Position numbers and translations under genes: made by a program | Assembly: GCA_023376005.1 (NCBI GenBank) | Contig: CM042151.1 | Span: forward strand, 74,075,707 to 74,139,706 | Direction of reading: 5' to 3' | DNA: 64,000 nucleotides | Origin: Doryteuthis pealeii | Taxonomy: Eukaryota > Mollusca > Cephalopoda > Myopsida > Loliginidae | In this document: positions 11,689-21,406 of the stretch, one piece after another | Layout of the letters: each line of letters begins with the position of its first letter | Numbering within the stretch: position 1 is the stretch's first letter | Notes under the pieces: model-generated | What the model saw: the letters and a program-made list of their open reading frames with translations, nothing else | Database searches by the model: none | What the model was told of the DNA's origin: nothing

Positions 11689-13272
11689 ATGTGCAGATCA
11701 GCATTTTCACAGAGATCAGAACTGAAAACAGATATGGAAACACAATCGGAAACAGAAGTATTTTCTTGTAAAATTTGTAGCTCAATATTTCCAGCTTCTA
11801 ACTTGAAAGCACACGTGCAAACACACACTGGAGAAAAGCCATTTTCTTGTGACATCTGTGGATCAGCATTTTCAAAGAATAGCAGTTTGAAATTACACAG
11901 GAGAACACACACTGGAGAGAAACCATTTTCTTGTGAAGTCTGCGGATCAGCATTTTCCCAGGGTGGCAGTTTGAAATCACACATGCAAATACACACTGGA
12001 GAGAAACCATTTTCTTGTGAAGTATGTGGATCAACATTTTCACAGAATTCCAATTTGAGAAACCACATGCGAACACACACTGGAGAGAAGCAATTTTCTT
12101 GTGAAGTCTGTGGATCAGCATTTTGTAGGAGTGACAATTTGAAATCACACATGCATACACACACTAGAGAGAAACAATTTTCTTGTGAATTCTGTGGATC
12201 AGCATTTTCACAGAGTGGCCATTTGAAAAGACACATGCGAATACACACTGGAGAGAAGCCATTTTCATGTGAAGTCTGCAGATCGACATTTACACAGAGT
12301 AGCAGTTTGAAATTACATATGCAGAAACACACTGATGAGAAACCATTTTCTTGTGAAGTCTGTGGATTGGCATTTTCATGCAGTTCTTCTTTGAAATGCC
12401 ACATGCGAATACACACTGGAGAGAAGCCATTTTCTTGTGAAGTCTGTGGATCAGCATTTTCAAAGAGTAGCGCTTTGAAATTACACATGCGAACACACAC
12501 TGGAGAGAAACCATTTTCTTGTGAAGTCTGCGGATCAGCATTTTCACAGAATGGAAGTTTGAAATCACACATGCGAACACACACTGGAGAGACGCCATTT
12601 TCTTGTGAAGACTGTGGATCAGCATTTTCATCATCTTACAATTTAAGAAGACACATGCAAACCCACACTGGTGAGAAACCATTTTCTTGTGAAGTCTGTG
12701 GATCAGCATTTTCATCATCTTACATGTTAAGAAGACACATGCGAACACATACTGGTGAGAAACCATTTTCTTGTGAAGTCTGTGGATCAGCATTTTCTAG
12801 GAGTTCACACTTAAAATTTCACATGCGAACACACACTGGAGAGAAGCCATTTTCTTGTGAAGTCTGTGGATCAGCATTTTCACAGAATGGAAGTTTGAAA
12901 TCACACATGCAAACACACACTGGAGAGAAGCCATTTTCTTGTGAAATCTGCGGAGTAGCATTTACACAGAACTGCAAATTGAAATTACATATGCAAAAAC
13001 ACACTGGTGAGAAACCATTTACTTGTGAAGTCTGTGGATCAGCATTTTCCTCATCTTCCAATTTAAGAAGACACATGCAAACACACACTGGTGAGAAGCC
13101 ATTTACTTGTGAAGTCTGTGGATCTGTATTTTCTAGGAGTTCCACCTTAAAACAACATATGCACACACACACTGGAGAGAAGCCATTTTCTTGTGAAATC
13201 TGTGGATCAGCATTTTCATCATCTTCCAATTTAAGAAGACACATGCAAAAGCACACTGATGAGAATAAATAA
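11689..13272 (+). CDS. Poly-C2H2 zinc-finger protein, locus A
   Basis: A 527-residue open frame encodes 18 consecutive C2H2 fingers (C-x2-C-x12-H-x3-H) joined by TGEKP linkers, each 28 residues (84 bp). Such tandem arrays bind DNA in the nucleus, each helix reading about three bases. The N-terminus (MCRSAFSQRSELKTDMETQ) is a degenerate finger whose two zinc histidines are Asp and Gln. Finger 1 is C-x2-C-x11-H, one residue short compared with B and C. Helix positions -1,2,3,6 vary widely (for example RDNS in finger 5, QGHR in finger 6, SYNR in finger 11), while the framework is nearly invariant. The frame ends TDENK-stop. The ATG at 11689 is the first after an in-frame TAG; the ATG of METQ is an alternative and is the one conserved in B and C. 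No KRAB, SCAN, BTB or ZAD domain is in this exon. Function beyond DNA binding is unknown. Confidence 0.85.
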   Translation: MCRSAFSQRSELKTDMETQSETEVFSCKICSSIFPASNLKAHVQTHTGEKPFSCDICGSAFSKNSSLKLHRRTHTGEKPFSCEVCGSAFSQGGSLKSHMQIHTGEKPFSCEVCGSTFSQNSNLRNHMRTHTGEKQFSCEVCGSAFCRSDNLKSHMHTHTREKQFSCEFCGSAFSQSGHLKRHMRIHTGEKPFSCEVCRSTFTQSSSLKLHMQKHTDEKPFSCEVCGLAFSCSSSLKCHMRIHTGEKPFSCEVCGSAFSKSSALKLHMRTHTGEKPFSCEVCGSAFSQNGSLKSHMRTHTGETPFSCEDCGSAFSSSYNLRRHMQTHTGEKPFSCEVCGSAFSSSYMLRRHMRTHTGEKPFSCEVCGSAFSRSSHLKFHMRTHTGEKPFSCEVCGSAFSQNGSLKSHMQTHTGEKPFSCEICGVAFTQNCKLKLHMQKHTGEKPFTCEVCGSAFSSSSNLRRHMQTHTGEKPFTCEVCGSVFSRSSTLKQHMHTHTGEKPFSCEICGSAFSSSSNLRRHMQKHTDENK

Positions 13273-13289
13273 GCTTTTTGATAGAAATT

Positions 13290-13560
13290 TCAGGATGGTC
13301 TACCAAAATCTAATTAGAGATAAAATTATGGTTCAATCTCCACCCACACAACAGGAAGTGGAAAATTTCTGAAGGCCACTATACGAAGATAAAGAAAACA
13401 CCACAAGAGTGAATGGATAGATGCGGTGAAGAAGGCCAACAAGGGCAAATAAAAAATGCCAGCTTTGGAAATTACCCAAGAAACTGTCCATAAAATGTAG
13501 CTCATTTCAGCAACTTTAAAACCCAAGGAATTGACAGTATTCCAAATTTCTGATTAAAAG
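13290..13560 (+). pseudogene. LINE reverse-transcriptase N-terminal fragment (locus A copy)
   Basis: Broken translation includes EWIDAV-like sequence and HFSNFKTQGIDSIPNF, matching the [NW]-x-K-x-P-G-x-D-x-I motif at the start of non-LTR reverse transcriptases. Stops and frame changes are present. The equivalent piece follows loci B (31796-32058, the most intact) and C (41650-41937). It is cut at ATTAAAAG (13553-13560), where another element begins. Confidence 0.7.
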
Positions 13561-16105
13561 TTGCATTCCCAGTTGATTTTTTTATTTGAGGTTATTGTTA
13601 TTTAAACATATTAGTTAAATAGAGATGTGTAAATGGAGTTCAGAACTGTTGGAATTATGCAAATATCCCCAGTGGTTCAAAAGTTATGAGAATTTAAAGC
13701 CCCGGAATTAGGGGTACAAAAATGGACATGATTTTGTTTTTAAAAAAATGTCAAATCACAGACCAATTCACAACAAGAAATTCACTCATTTCTTAACTAT
13801 TTCTTTATTTTTGGAGCAATTTTGATAAAAATTGGAATTCTCATGTAAAACTATATGTTCTTCTTGATTATGCACTCAAATTGAATGTATCTCTTGCTAT
13901 AACATTATTTAGAGAATAAAAGGTAGAAAAATCAACATTTGAAAAAAAACGTTTACCACAAGATTATTTAACATTTTCATTTTAATACTGCATGTATACA
14001 CCTATATAGTATTAATTTAAATAAATAACAACACTTTGAACTTAAAAATACCTTTTTAAATACTTGATGTGTTGTATTATGTACAAGAAATAGAATACCT
14101 ATTTACATCATTTTTTTAAAAAACAAATCCTGTCCTTGTGTCCGGGTTCCCATGCCTCCTGGAAAATAAAATGTACATTTTCCAGTAATGGAAAACCTGG
14201 AAAAAAGGGTGGGTTTTTTCCAAAATCCTGGAACAATTTTGTCCTGGAAAATTTTTATTATCTGAGACAAAATTAATGTTATTGTTACCATTATCAAATA
14301 TAACTAGTAGAATAACAAGGACGCTTTTTATTTATTCTTTTATTTTGTTTTTTGTTTTAATACTCAATGAACCTACCCAATATTTCCCAAACGTTATGAA
14401 TATTCATAAAACAGTAAAAATGCTTCTGACTGGCTATTTTGAAGTTTCACTTTCATCATGTAGCAATATTTTTTAATTTATTTTTGCAAGACAAAATTTG
14501 TCATCAGACTACAGACTAAAGATAATGCTGTATTAGTTCAAAAAAGGTAAAACAATATATTATGTTTTACAAAACTGCCCCTCTACCTCATAAAATTTAA
14601 AAAATTTAAAAAGAATTTTCTGTATTTGTATAGAATAGCGCACACCCAAAATTTTGACTGAAAATGAACAATTTGAAAAAAATAATTACATTTAAGAATT
14701 ACATAAAATTAATGTTCATTCAAAAAAAGTTTGTTTAACATTTTTAGAAACACTGAAAAGTAAAAATTTTCCTAAGGCAAAAGTTGGTTCCATTTTCGTC
14801 TTGGTAGTTGGTCGGATGTGGCGGTTGGGATCAAGTGACTGTCAACAATGTAGGGATTAGGAGTGTTACTGTTTTTAGTCATGTTGACGGGGTGGGGTGG
14901 GGGAACACACCTTCCTAGCAAGGCTTCAATCAAGCGGTGCTTGAACAAAATTTTCAGGGACATCAATTATAAAAATTTAAAAAATATTGGTCATTTTAAC
15001 ATTTTGTTGTCCTGGATTCCTGCCCTAATTTACGCTATGTTTTTAATTGCAGGCATAAGACATAATTCTGGCCAAATACAGATATTTTCCGAATCGTGTT
15101 TTTCATTTTATTGGCAAATTAATGTAGATATTACACAATGCCCTTCCCCACCCCTGCTTTTCATCGCCAAATCAATTTGGATATTTTACCTCTCCCCCCA
15201 CTGTTTAATTTTTTTACCATGAATCCATTAATTTTTACAAAACAAATTCAAATTTCAAAGATGTATGTGCTGTGTTTTTCGCTTTTTATTGGGAAATACA
15301 ATTATGCCCCCCGCCCCCAAGCTTTATATTGGCACATGAATTTAGATATTTTAAAACTGGTTTAATGTGTAGACGTAATAGTAAATTATGAAATTGCCAC
15401 AAATAAGTGCTGTCCTGGAAAATTTTTAAAATGACCTGGAAATTTCCTGGATACGTCCTGGAAAATGATTTCCTAAAACGAGTGGGAACCCTGTGATGTG
15501 TTTTGTAAATGTTTTAATATTATATCGTAAGTTCGTTTTTTTTTTCAAAACTGAATGCTTGTCAAAAAAGCCTGACGGTTAATCATCATGTAAATATCAC
15601 ATATTATATTTCAAAATAATTCTGATACTATCTAGTATTAAGGACATAGTGCTTTTTTTTTCTTTTTTTTGCTTAGCTTATACTTTTTAAAAGAACTTGC
15701 ATCAACTTTCATTGGTAATGGTTTTGCTTCCAAAGGTCGAAGAAGAAAACAACAACCTGCAAGATATATACTAATTAAGTGTTCAATTTCAAGAATATTG
15801 ATAAAGATTATCCACTTTGATTTTGCAATGCAAACTAACGACTAAAATTTAGGCTCGAAAAAATATTCATATTTTTTGTTTTCTTCTTTTCGAAGCAAAA
15901 TACGGATTTAAATTGCTGTAAAAAATAATTCAATTGATAAAAACCCATTAGAATTATATATTCAGAAAGATTATTTTCTCTTCTTTCCAAGCATATGAAT
16001 ATTTTTAAGATTGGATAAGAAATACCTGAGAAATTGCAAATTAAATTGATTAAGGTCGCAAATTCGTCAATGTCCGCCGATATCAACTAGCTGTTTGCCT
16101 TGCTG
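13561..16105. mobile_element. Element inserted in the LINE fragment (3'-flank module, locus A)
   Basis: Starts TTGCATTCCCAGTTGA and ends TTGCCTTGCT before LINE sequence resumes. The same element follows locus C (41938-44046) and, truncated, locus B (32067-32948). At locus C and B the LINE bases ATTAAAA(G) are seen at the insertion edges, and in locus D's LINE (minus, about 51580) the sequence is continuous. No ORF; ends do not form a convincing inverted repeat. In locus A it contains the nested hAT-like copy 14142-15493. Confidence 0.6.
14142..15493. mobile_element. hAT-like element with CAGGGTTCCCAC ends (nested)
   Basis: Left end CCGGGTTCCCATGC and right end GAGTGGGAACCCTG are inverted, followed inward on both sides by repeated TCCTGGAAAA phrases. 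Loci B and C have uninterrupted sequence at this place (near 42490-42520 in C), so the insertion is certain. Flanks CCTTGTGT and TGATGTGT agree in their last five bases, a possible decayed 8 bp duplication. A related larger composite lies at 45628-50541 in opposite orientation. No transposase seen. Confidence 0.7.
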
Positions 16106-16342
16106 ACAAGAGCTGACAGCACTCCAACACTATGCCAAGGCATTCATAAGAATCCTTAAGGTTGATGAAGAGCCAACTGGAAGGCTCACTATTGGCAATA
16201 GATCCCTCTTACCAAGAAGGAAGGAAAAATACAGACCCCAAACATTAGGATCCAAGGAGATAGCCTATCACCTTTTCTTTTCTGTCTCACTATGGATCCA
16301 CTTAGCAAAGTCCTTAAATGCTGCAAAGCTAGATACTGAAAT
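16106..16342 (+). pseudogene. LINE reverse-transcriptase fragment, internally deleted
   Basis: Broken translation shows a piece equivalent to AKAFIRILKVDE and TIGN-SLLP (fingers of the reverse transcriptase) joined directly to RIQGDSLSPFLFCLTMDPLS, the motif B (Q-G-D-x-x-S-P) region. The catalytic motif A segment that should lie between is missing. The same illegitimate join is present at 44055-44280, so the deletion predates the block duplication. Confidence 0.75.
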
Positions 16343-16574
16343 AAGTGTACTCACACAGATATATGTTTTATGTAGATGTATTTATTCACGTGAATTACAA
16401 GCTACCTTTGATAGTCTTAGGGCCCGTTAAGAATGAGGCTGGGCGGATGTAAACAAACCCTACTAATTAAATATGGCACAAGGCCAGAAGTATGGGGCAC
16501 CCAGTGAGAATCGAACTCACTAACAATGGTCTGCAAATCTACCTTGCTAACCATTACACCACGTTAGGTGCCCC
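16343..16574 (-). mobile_element. tRNA-derived SINE with well-preserved tRNA head
   Basis: On the minus strand 16574-16493 reads GGGGCACC...GGTGCCCCA: a perfect 7-8 bp acceptor stem, A box (TGGTGTAATGGTTAGC), a perfect 5 bp T-stem (GTGAG/CTCAC) around TTCGATT. It is 82 nt, with about six extra bases between acceptor and D-stem and an anticodon stem that pairs poorly, so it is unlikely to be a working tRNA. Downstream sequence to about 16343 would be the SINE body. Confidence 0.6.
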
Positions 16575-16697
16575 TTTGTATATATGTATGTGTGTGTATT
16601 TGCCTTTTCTTTAAAAAAAAAAATTTTTGTCTATTTATTCATTTTTATTTTTATGTATTATGTTCATTTGTTGGTTATATAGGCGTTGCTTCATCTG

Positions 16698-17177
16698 TTA
16701 GTATGTATTCCTTGTATCGTGTTGGAGTTGTCTTCCTGATGAGGTTTGGTTGTCAGCATGATCTTCATATGGTCTGGCTTTGTGTTGTGTGTTTGGCACT
16801 ATATCTCTTTCTTCCCTTGTGGATGAGTCTGTACGTATGTGGCGCCGGTTTCTCCTTATGATGTTACCATTTTCTGTGGTAACGTTGTAGGATCTGGACT
16901 CTTTGTTTGTGCCCGTAACTACTGCCTTTTCCCATGAAGCTGACTGAGGGTTTATCACTGTTACATACTGACCATTGTGTAGTGTTGTCAAATCTTTTGC
17001 ATCCCGGTTGTAGTATTTTTCTTGTTCCTGTTGGCGTTTGTGTAACTCCTCTAAAATTTTGTCCTTTTCAGGTTGTGTGTTCCTAATCCTTATTGGGAGG
17101 TCTCCTCTGGTCCTTGTTTGTACAGCAGCTGTGCTGGACTTGGAAGGCTGTGATTTATTAGTGTTGTTCTCAAACAC
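16698..17177 (-). pseudogene. pol: Gypsy integrase C-terminal tail
   Basis: The frame runs into a basic C-terminal region (GNIIRRNRRHIRTD) preceded by LHNGQYVTVIN, the usual chromatin/DNA-binding end of Gypsy integrases. It is separated from the integrase core by two frame changes, near 17190 and near 17110: the expected LPSPAQLLY segment is found in a third frame between them. The frame's own initial Met is not a start. The ORF ends in a normal stop with no env gene after it. Confidence 0.75.
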
Positions 17178-17190
17178 AACAATGCCATGT

Positions 17191-18264
17191 CTATATTTGT
17201 GCTGCTGTCTTTTTTAATGTCTTTTTAACTGTTTGGATGGTTCTTTCTATAAAACCATTTGACTGGGCATATGTTGGTGATGAGGTAACGTAGTCAAATC
17301 CCCAGTCTTTGGCAAATTGTTTGAATGCATAGCTATCATACTGCGGACTATTATCGCTTATGATACGTTCCGGAATCCCGTGTTCTCCTAATATGGATTT
17401 CAATGCACGTATCACCTCTTGGCTTGTGCATGTATTATGCATTTTCCTGATGAACGGAAACTTGGAATGGTAGTCGGCCACAAGCAGGTACGTTTCCCCT
17501 GCTACGTGGAAAAGATCAGAGCCAATTACTTTCCATGATCTGGAAGGAATTTCGTGTTGCATCATGATTTCCTTCTTTTGTTCATTTTGGTATTTTTGGC
17601 ATGTAAGGCATCCTTTAACAATTCTTTCGATGTCCTCATTTATTCCTGGCAAGTACACACATGTTTTGGCTCTTAGGATACTTTTTTCAATGCCTTGATG
17701 GGATGCCTGTATCTTATTTAGGATTTCATTCCTCATGGTGTTAGGGATTAGTATCCCCCCTTCAGTACTAAGGAGTCCTCTACCGTTTACTGGGTTGCAA
17801 TTGTTTTTGTTTTGTAATCTTGACATCCCATCAGCCAACAGTATCTCTTTTCCTGGACGGTATGTTATGGTGAGATCATATCCCTGTGTTTCCGTTAACA
17901 TTCGTTGTAGTTTTGGGGGTGCTGCCGGCAGATTTTTTTGGCTTATCATTTCTAGTGGTTTATGGTCAGTCTCAACTGTGAATGACCTCCCATACACGTA
18001 CGTATGGAATCTCTGGCATCCAAATACCACTGCTAACATCTCACGTTCTATGTTTGCATATCTTTGCTCCGCAGAAGTGAGTGATTTGGATGTGAATGCA
18101 ACTAGCCTATCATTTTGTAGTAGAGCTGCTCCTAGTCCTCTGTTCGAAGCATCAACTTGGATGGTTGTTGGCTTGGTAGGGTCAAAATATGCTAGGGTTA
18201 TTTCTTTACTGATTATGGCCTTTATTCGTTGGAGGGCCTTCTCATGATGAAAGGGGCCATGCAA
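17191..18264 (-). pseudogene. pol: Gypsy RNase H and integrase core
   Basis: Residues 1-150 hold RNase H: VDASNRGLGA, REMLAVVFG, TDHKPLE and ADGMSR supply the acidic residues that cut RNA in the RNA-DNA hybrid. Residues 185-230 hold the integrase zinc-binding region, where the first histidine of the HHCC set appears replaced (IQASHQGIEK) while CLTCQ is kept. The catalytic core has D (GSDLF), D (ISDNSPQY) and E (SNGFIER), the D,D-35-E triad. A frameshift after KTAAQI ends the frame. The upstream join to reverse transcriptase is also out of frame. Confidence 0.85.
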
Positions 18265-18284
18265 GTCACCATTCCTAGGACATG

Positions 18285-18930
18285 CTGTAATTCAGTTTCA
18301 TTGGTAGGAGATTTAGGGCTTTGATATCTTCTACTTTTTGAAGATCTGGGTGTACTCAATTCTCGTCGTAGATTCCGCCAAAAAAAATTATGGATTTGGT
18401 CTTAATGTTGCATTTTGTAGTTGAATACAATACCATTTTCCTTCGTAGCTTCCATCAGGCTGAGCAAGTTGTTATCATGTTCCTTTTCATTTTTTCCAAA
18501 TACCACGACATCGTCAGAGATACCGATGGTCCCGGAGCATTTTTCGAATATTTGGTCCATCTTTTGTTGGAATACATCCTGGCTCATCACCAGCCCGAAT
18601 GGCATCCTCATGAAACAGTACCTGCCAAATAGACTGTTGAAGCATGTTAAGTTTTGGCTTTCTTCATCAAGTTCGATGGACCAGTAGCCATTTTTTGCGT
18701 CAAGCTTACTGAACCATTTTGCTTTTGCCATTTTGGGGTTATTTCTTCCAGGGTTGGGACTCTGTGATGACATCTTTTGATTGCCTTATTCAAATATTTT
18801 GGGTCGAGGCAATCCTCATTTGTCCGTTGCTTTTTCGGCTATATACTAGGCTGCTGACTCAGTCGGTTGGTTTTTCAACCTTTTTATGACCCGGTCTTTC
18901 ACCATCTTGTCTAGTTCTTTTTTATTTCAT
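18285..18930 (-). pseudogene. pol: Gypsy reverse transcriptase
   Basis: The main open part (18402-18773) contains FSKLDAKNGYWSIELDEES (motif A, catalytic Asp), MPFGL (motif B region) and GISDDVVVFG, the motif C box in which this lineage has x-x-D-D in place of the commoner Y-x-D-D. Upstream, in broken frames to about 18930, LDKMVKDRVIKKVE-PTD and SSLVYSRKSNGQMR match the N-terminal fingers. Stops interrupt the upstream part. Together with protease and RNase H on either side the assignment is secure; the enzyme cannot be made. Confidence 0.85.
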
Positions 18931-19420
18931 CTTTTAGGTGGAAGGGGCATTTTCGTGATGCATAAGACTGGGGTTATTGTGGGGCCAAGAACAATGTGGC
19001 ATTTACCTGGGAAGTGGCCTATGCGGTCGAATTGTTTTGGGTAGTCCCGTAGTATGTCGTTGATGGACTGTATTTGGTAATTTTCTTTTATTTCACAATG
19101 TAGGGTTAGCATTTTTAGGTTGCGGCAGCTTGGCAATCCTAGTATTGCTGGTCCGTTTGTATCTGTAATGAAGAATTTTTCTGCTGACCATTTCTTGATT
19201 GTATTTGCATTGGAGTTTGATGGTGCCAATTTTTGGTATGATTGTCTTGTTGTACGCTGTTAGAATGGTGAGTGTTTCACTAATTTTTCTGGTGGATTTG
19301 GACACATTTCTTTGTAGATCCGTAATGGTAAAATATTTCCTTCTGCACCAGTATCTAATTTTACAAGTAGTTTCGCTGGAATCTTTTCTCTTCCTGGTAC
19401 TTTTATTTTTATTTTTGTTG
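18927..19420 (-). pseudogene. pol: Gypsy aspartic protease and linker
   Basis: Around 19320-19386 the minus strand encodes KLDTGAEGNILP, the D-T-G active-site loop of retroviral-type proteases. Frame 18927-19229 continues with PAILGLPSCRNLKMLTLHC and a linker leading to reverse transcriptase (YPKQFDRIGHFPGKCHI). A stop and frame change separate active site and flap. The protease would process Gag-Pol. Confidence 0.75.
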
Positions 19421-19532
19421 TGACCTCGGTGCGGTCATCCGAACTGTTTATGTTGTGGAATTGTAGATCTTCATAATCGCTATTGTCAATGTCATTGTCT
19501 ACAGCATCAATATTTTTATTATGTTTCTGGTC

Positions 19533-20424
19533 TTATTTCGACTTGTATCGTTCCCTTGGTAGAGTGTTGTATTTCGTTTTGCAAACACTCGCCCAGTGGT
19601 CCCATTTCCCACATTTTAGGCATTTTGTACCCTGGGCTGGGCATTTGTCGTATCGTCTGTGGTTTTCTGCACATTTTGGACAGCGTCTGTTTTTGTGTTT
19701 ATTCTGTATGCTATCGACTGTGGCATTCTGTTGTGAGTTTTGGTTTCTTATGGCTTGTAACTGCTTCATGTGGTTAATTGAAGCTTCATGTTTTTTTCCT
19801 ATCTGTATAGCTTTTTCTAGGGTCATTTTCTTGTCTTCTGCAAGTAATTATTTCTGTACTTCTGGGTATATTGTCCCAGCAATTATTTGTTCTATGAGTG
19901 TTTTATCAAACTCAGAGTTAAATTCGTCTCTGTGTTTCGTTTTCCGAATGTCACACTGCGCTGCCTGTAGGCGTAGTATGGAAATAAATTCGTCCATTGT
20001 CTCTGGTTTGTTGGTATTATTGACAATTTTTTTATTAACATTTCTGAGTTCCAAGTGGGCTACTCTAAAATTCTGATTTGATTTCCCGTACTCCTAAAAT
20101 TTTTCCCATACGATATCCGGCCGTTTTTTGTCCTCGGCAGATAGACCCCAACTATTGAATTTCAAAATACTAAATACAAAATCTCAAAATTCAAACTCCT
20201 GTGCGAAGTAAGATTTCGTCAATTTGATCCTGTGGGTCTGTTATTTTTTTCCCTTCTGAATAGCATTTCGCATTGTTGACGGAACAGTGATATGGCTTCA
20301 ACTCTGGGTTGTCCCATATCATCGTAAAGTTGTCTAGGGCAGCCATCTTGTCTCTGACACTGCAGTTTACGAGGGGCTCTCTCGGTTCTTTATTTTTGTT
20401 TTGTGTGGAGGTTGTGGCTGCCAC
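19533..20424 (-). pseudogene. gag: Gypsy gag with zinc knuckle
   Basis: Three open pieces (20191-20424, 19848-20054, 19533-19826) form gag. The last carries CPKCAENHRRYDKCPA and a canonical C-x2-C-x4-H-x4-C knuckle (CLKCGKWDHWASVC) that packages RNA in Gypsy particles. A stop codon replaces a likely Glu between EVQK and LLAEDKK (near 19850), and a frame break lies near 20060-20190. The first real Met is probably that of KMAALDNF; the codon that opens the upstream frame (20424) is GTG and falls in the likely primer-binding region. Confidence 0.8.
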
Positions 20425-21406
20425 TGTTTAACGCAGATTAGTAGTAATTGTAAATTTTGTCTTGTCATGATCATCAAGTCCGGTTTTAGGCCTCCCCTTT
20501 CCACTTCCTCCTCTTCCCCTGAATAAGGTACCCTGTGACCTTGGTCATTCCCCCTGGTAAAAATGGTTCCCTTATAAGAAATAGTTCTTGGGTTTTAATA
20601 ACCCCACATATATGTGTAAATGCATTTTTGAGATTGTTTGGAGTACTTATTTTGCCTTTGTGTTATTGATAAGTAAATTTGCGAGTAGTAATTTTGATAT
20701 TGTCAGGTCTAAGGAGTCCTGGCAAGAATCTGTCTTTCCGTTTGAGGTGACCATCTGAGCAGGTCACAAATCTGAGGCTCCCATGTGAGCAACTTTTGGC
20801 GGTATATTTTAGAACCGCATTCTTAGTATAAGAACTACTACGATTTTGGTCTCGTTAAATGTCCAAGTCCCTACGTGCCAACAAAGGTAGGCAAATTCTC
20901 CATTCTCTTCTCTAAAACTGCATTTATTTACATGTGTTATCCTTTGGTTTTTAATTTGTAATTTCTCTAAATGAGAAATATCCTTTTCCCCAGTTAAAAT
21001 ACTGTTTGTGCCTTTTGTGGCAATTGAGTTTAAATACCCCCAACCCCTTCGTATGTTTAATTGGTAATTCATAGTTTTAGCTTTGAATGTTTTTTTATAG
21101 TTAGAATTTTCGGTAAAATTACATGACGTAAACCTTTCTTGGTAATTGTGCCTTTATCTTTTTGTGTAATATTTGTCTATTTTATTGTTTTTGTAAATCC
21201 ATTGTATTTTGTGTGATTTTGTGACTTATTCGAATTCTTTTCGTTTAATTCACAGTTTTCACGGCTTGCGCCGTATGAAAAATAAAGAAGATATTTAAAT
21301 TACGGTGTGGCTTGTGCGTCCTTTGGAGTGCACATGCGGCACAACCCTTTGAAAATTAAGTCGGAAAGCCAAACTGCTTGCTAAGCATTATTGTGGGACT
21401 TCGACA
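20425..21406 (-). repeat. Gypsy 5' LTR
   Basis: In element orientation it begins TGTCGAAGTCCCACAAT at 21406 and ends ...TTAAACA at 20425, about 980 bp, with TG...CA ends. GTGGCAGCCACAACC, a plausible tRNA primer-binding site, follows at once. The boundaries are inferred from alignment by eye with the copy at 61875-62915. Confidence 0.7.

Larger units (their letters stand above)
16698..21406 (-). mobile_element. Degenerate Gypsy-type LTR retrotransposon
   Basis: In element orientation (minus strand): 5' LTR, gag with zinc knuckle, aspartic protease, reverse transcriptase, RNase H, integrase, the Gypsy/Ty3 order. Every coding block carries stops or frameshifts. A second, divergent LTR-like copy lies at 61875-62915. 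I find no 3' LTR below 16698: the polyprotein tail ends and is followed by AT-rich DNA and a SINE. The element is therefore 3'-truncated or its 3' LTR was lost. Sub-parts are listed separately. Confidence 0.9.

Noticed and set aside
11589..12584. 331-codon minus-strand frame (Cys/Asn-rich repeats) opposite locus A, and similar frames opposite B, C and D
   Set aside because: Regular antisense shadows of the 84 bp finger repeat; they repeat with the same period and have no motif of their own.
10876..13272. KRAB, SCAN, BTB or ZAD domain upstream of the fingers
   Set aside because: Looked for in the leaders of all four loci; only broken finger patches were found.
16493..16574. Functional tRNA gene
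   Set aside because: Extra bases between acceptor and D-stem and a poorly paired anticodon stem; more likely a SINE head.
16340..16700. 3' LTR of the Gypsy element
   Set aside because: No similarity by eye to 20425-21406; the stretch is a SINE and AT-rich DNA.
17735..18247. 170-codon plus-strand frame opposite the Gypsy RNase H region
   Set aside because: Antisense of a well-supported pol domain; no signature.
19483..20076. 197-codon plus-strand frame rich in Phe, Leu and Ser
   Set aside because: Antisense of gag; the zinc knuckle on the other strand explains the sequence.
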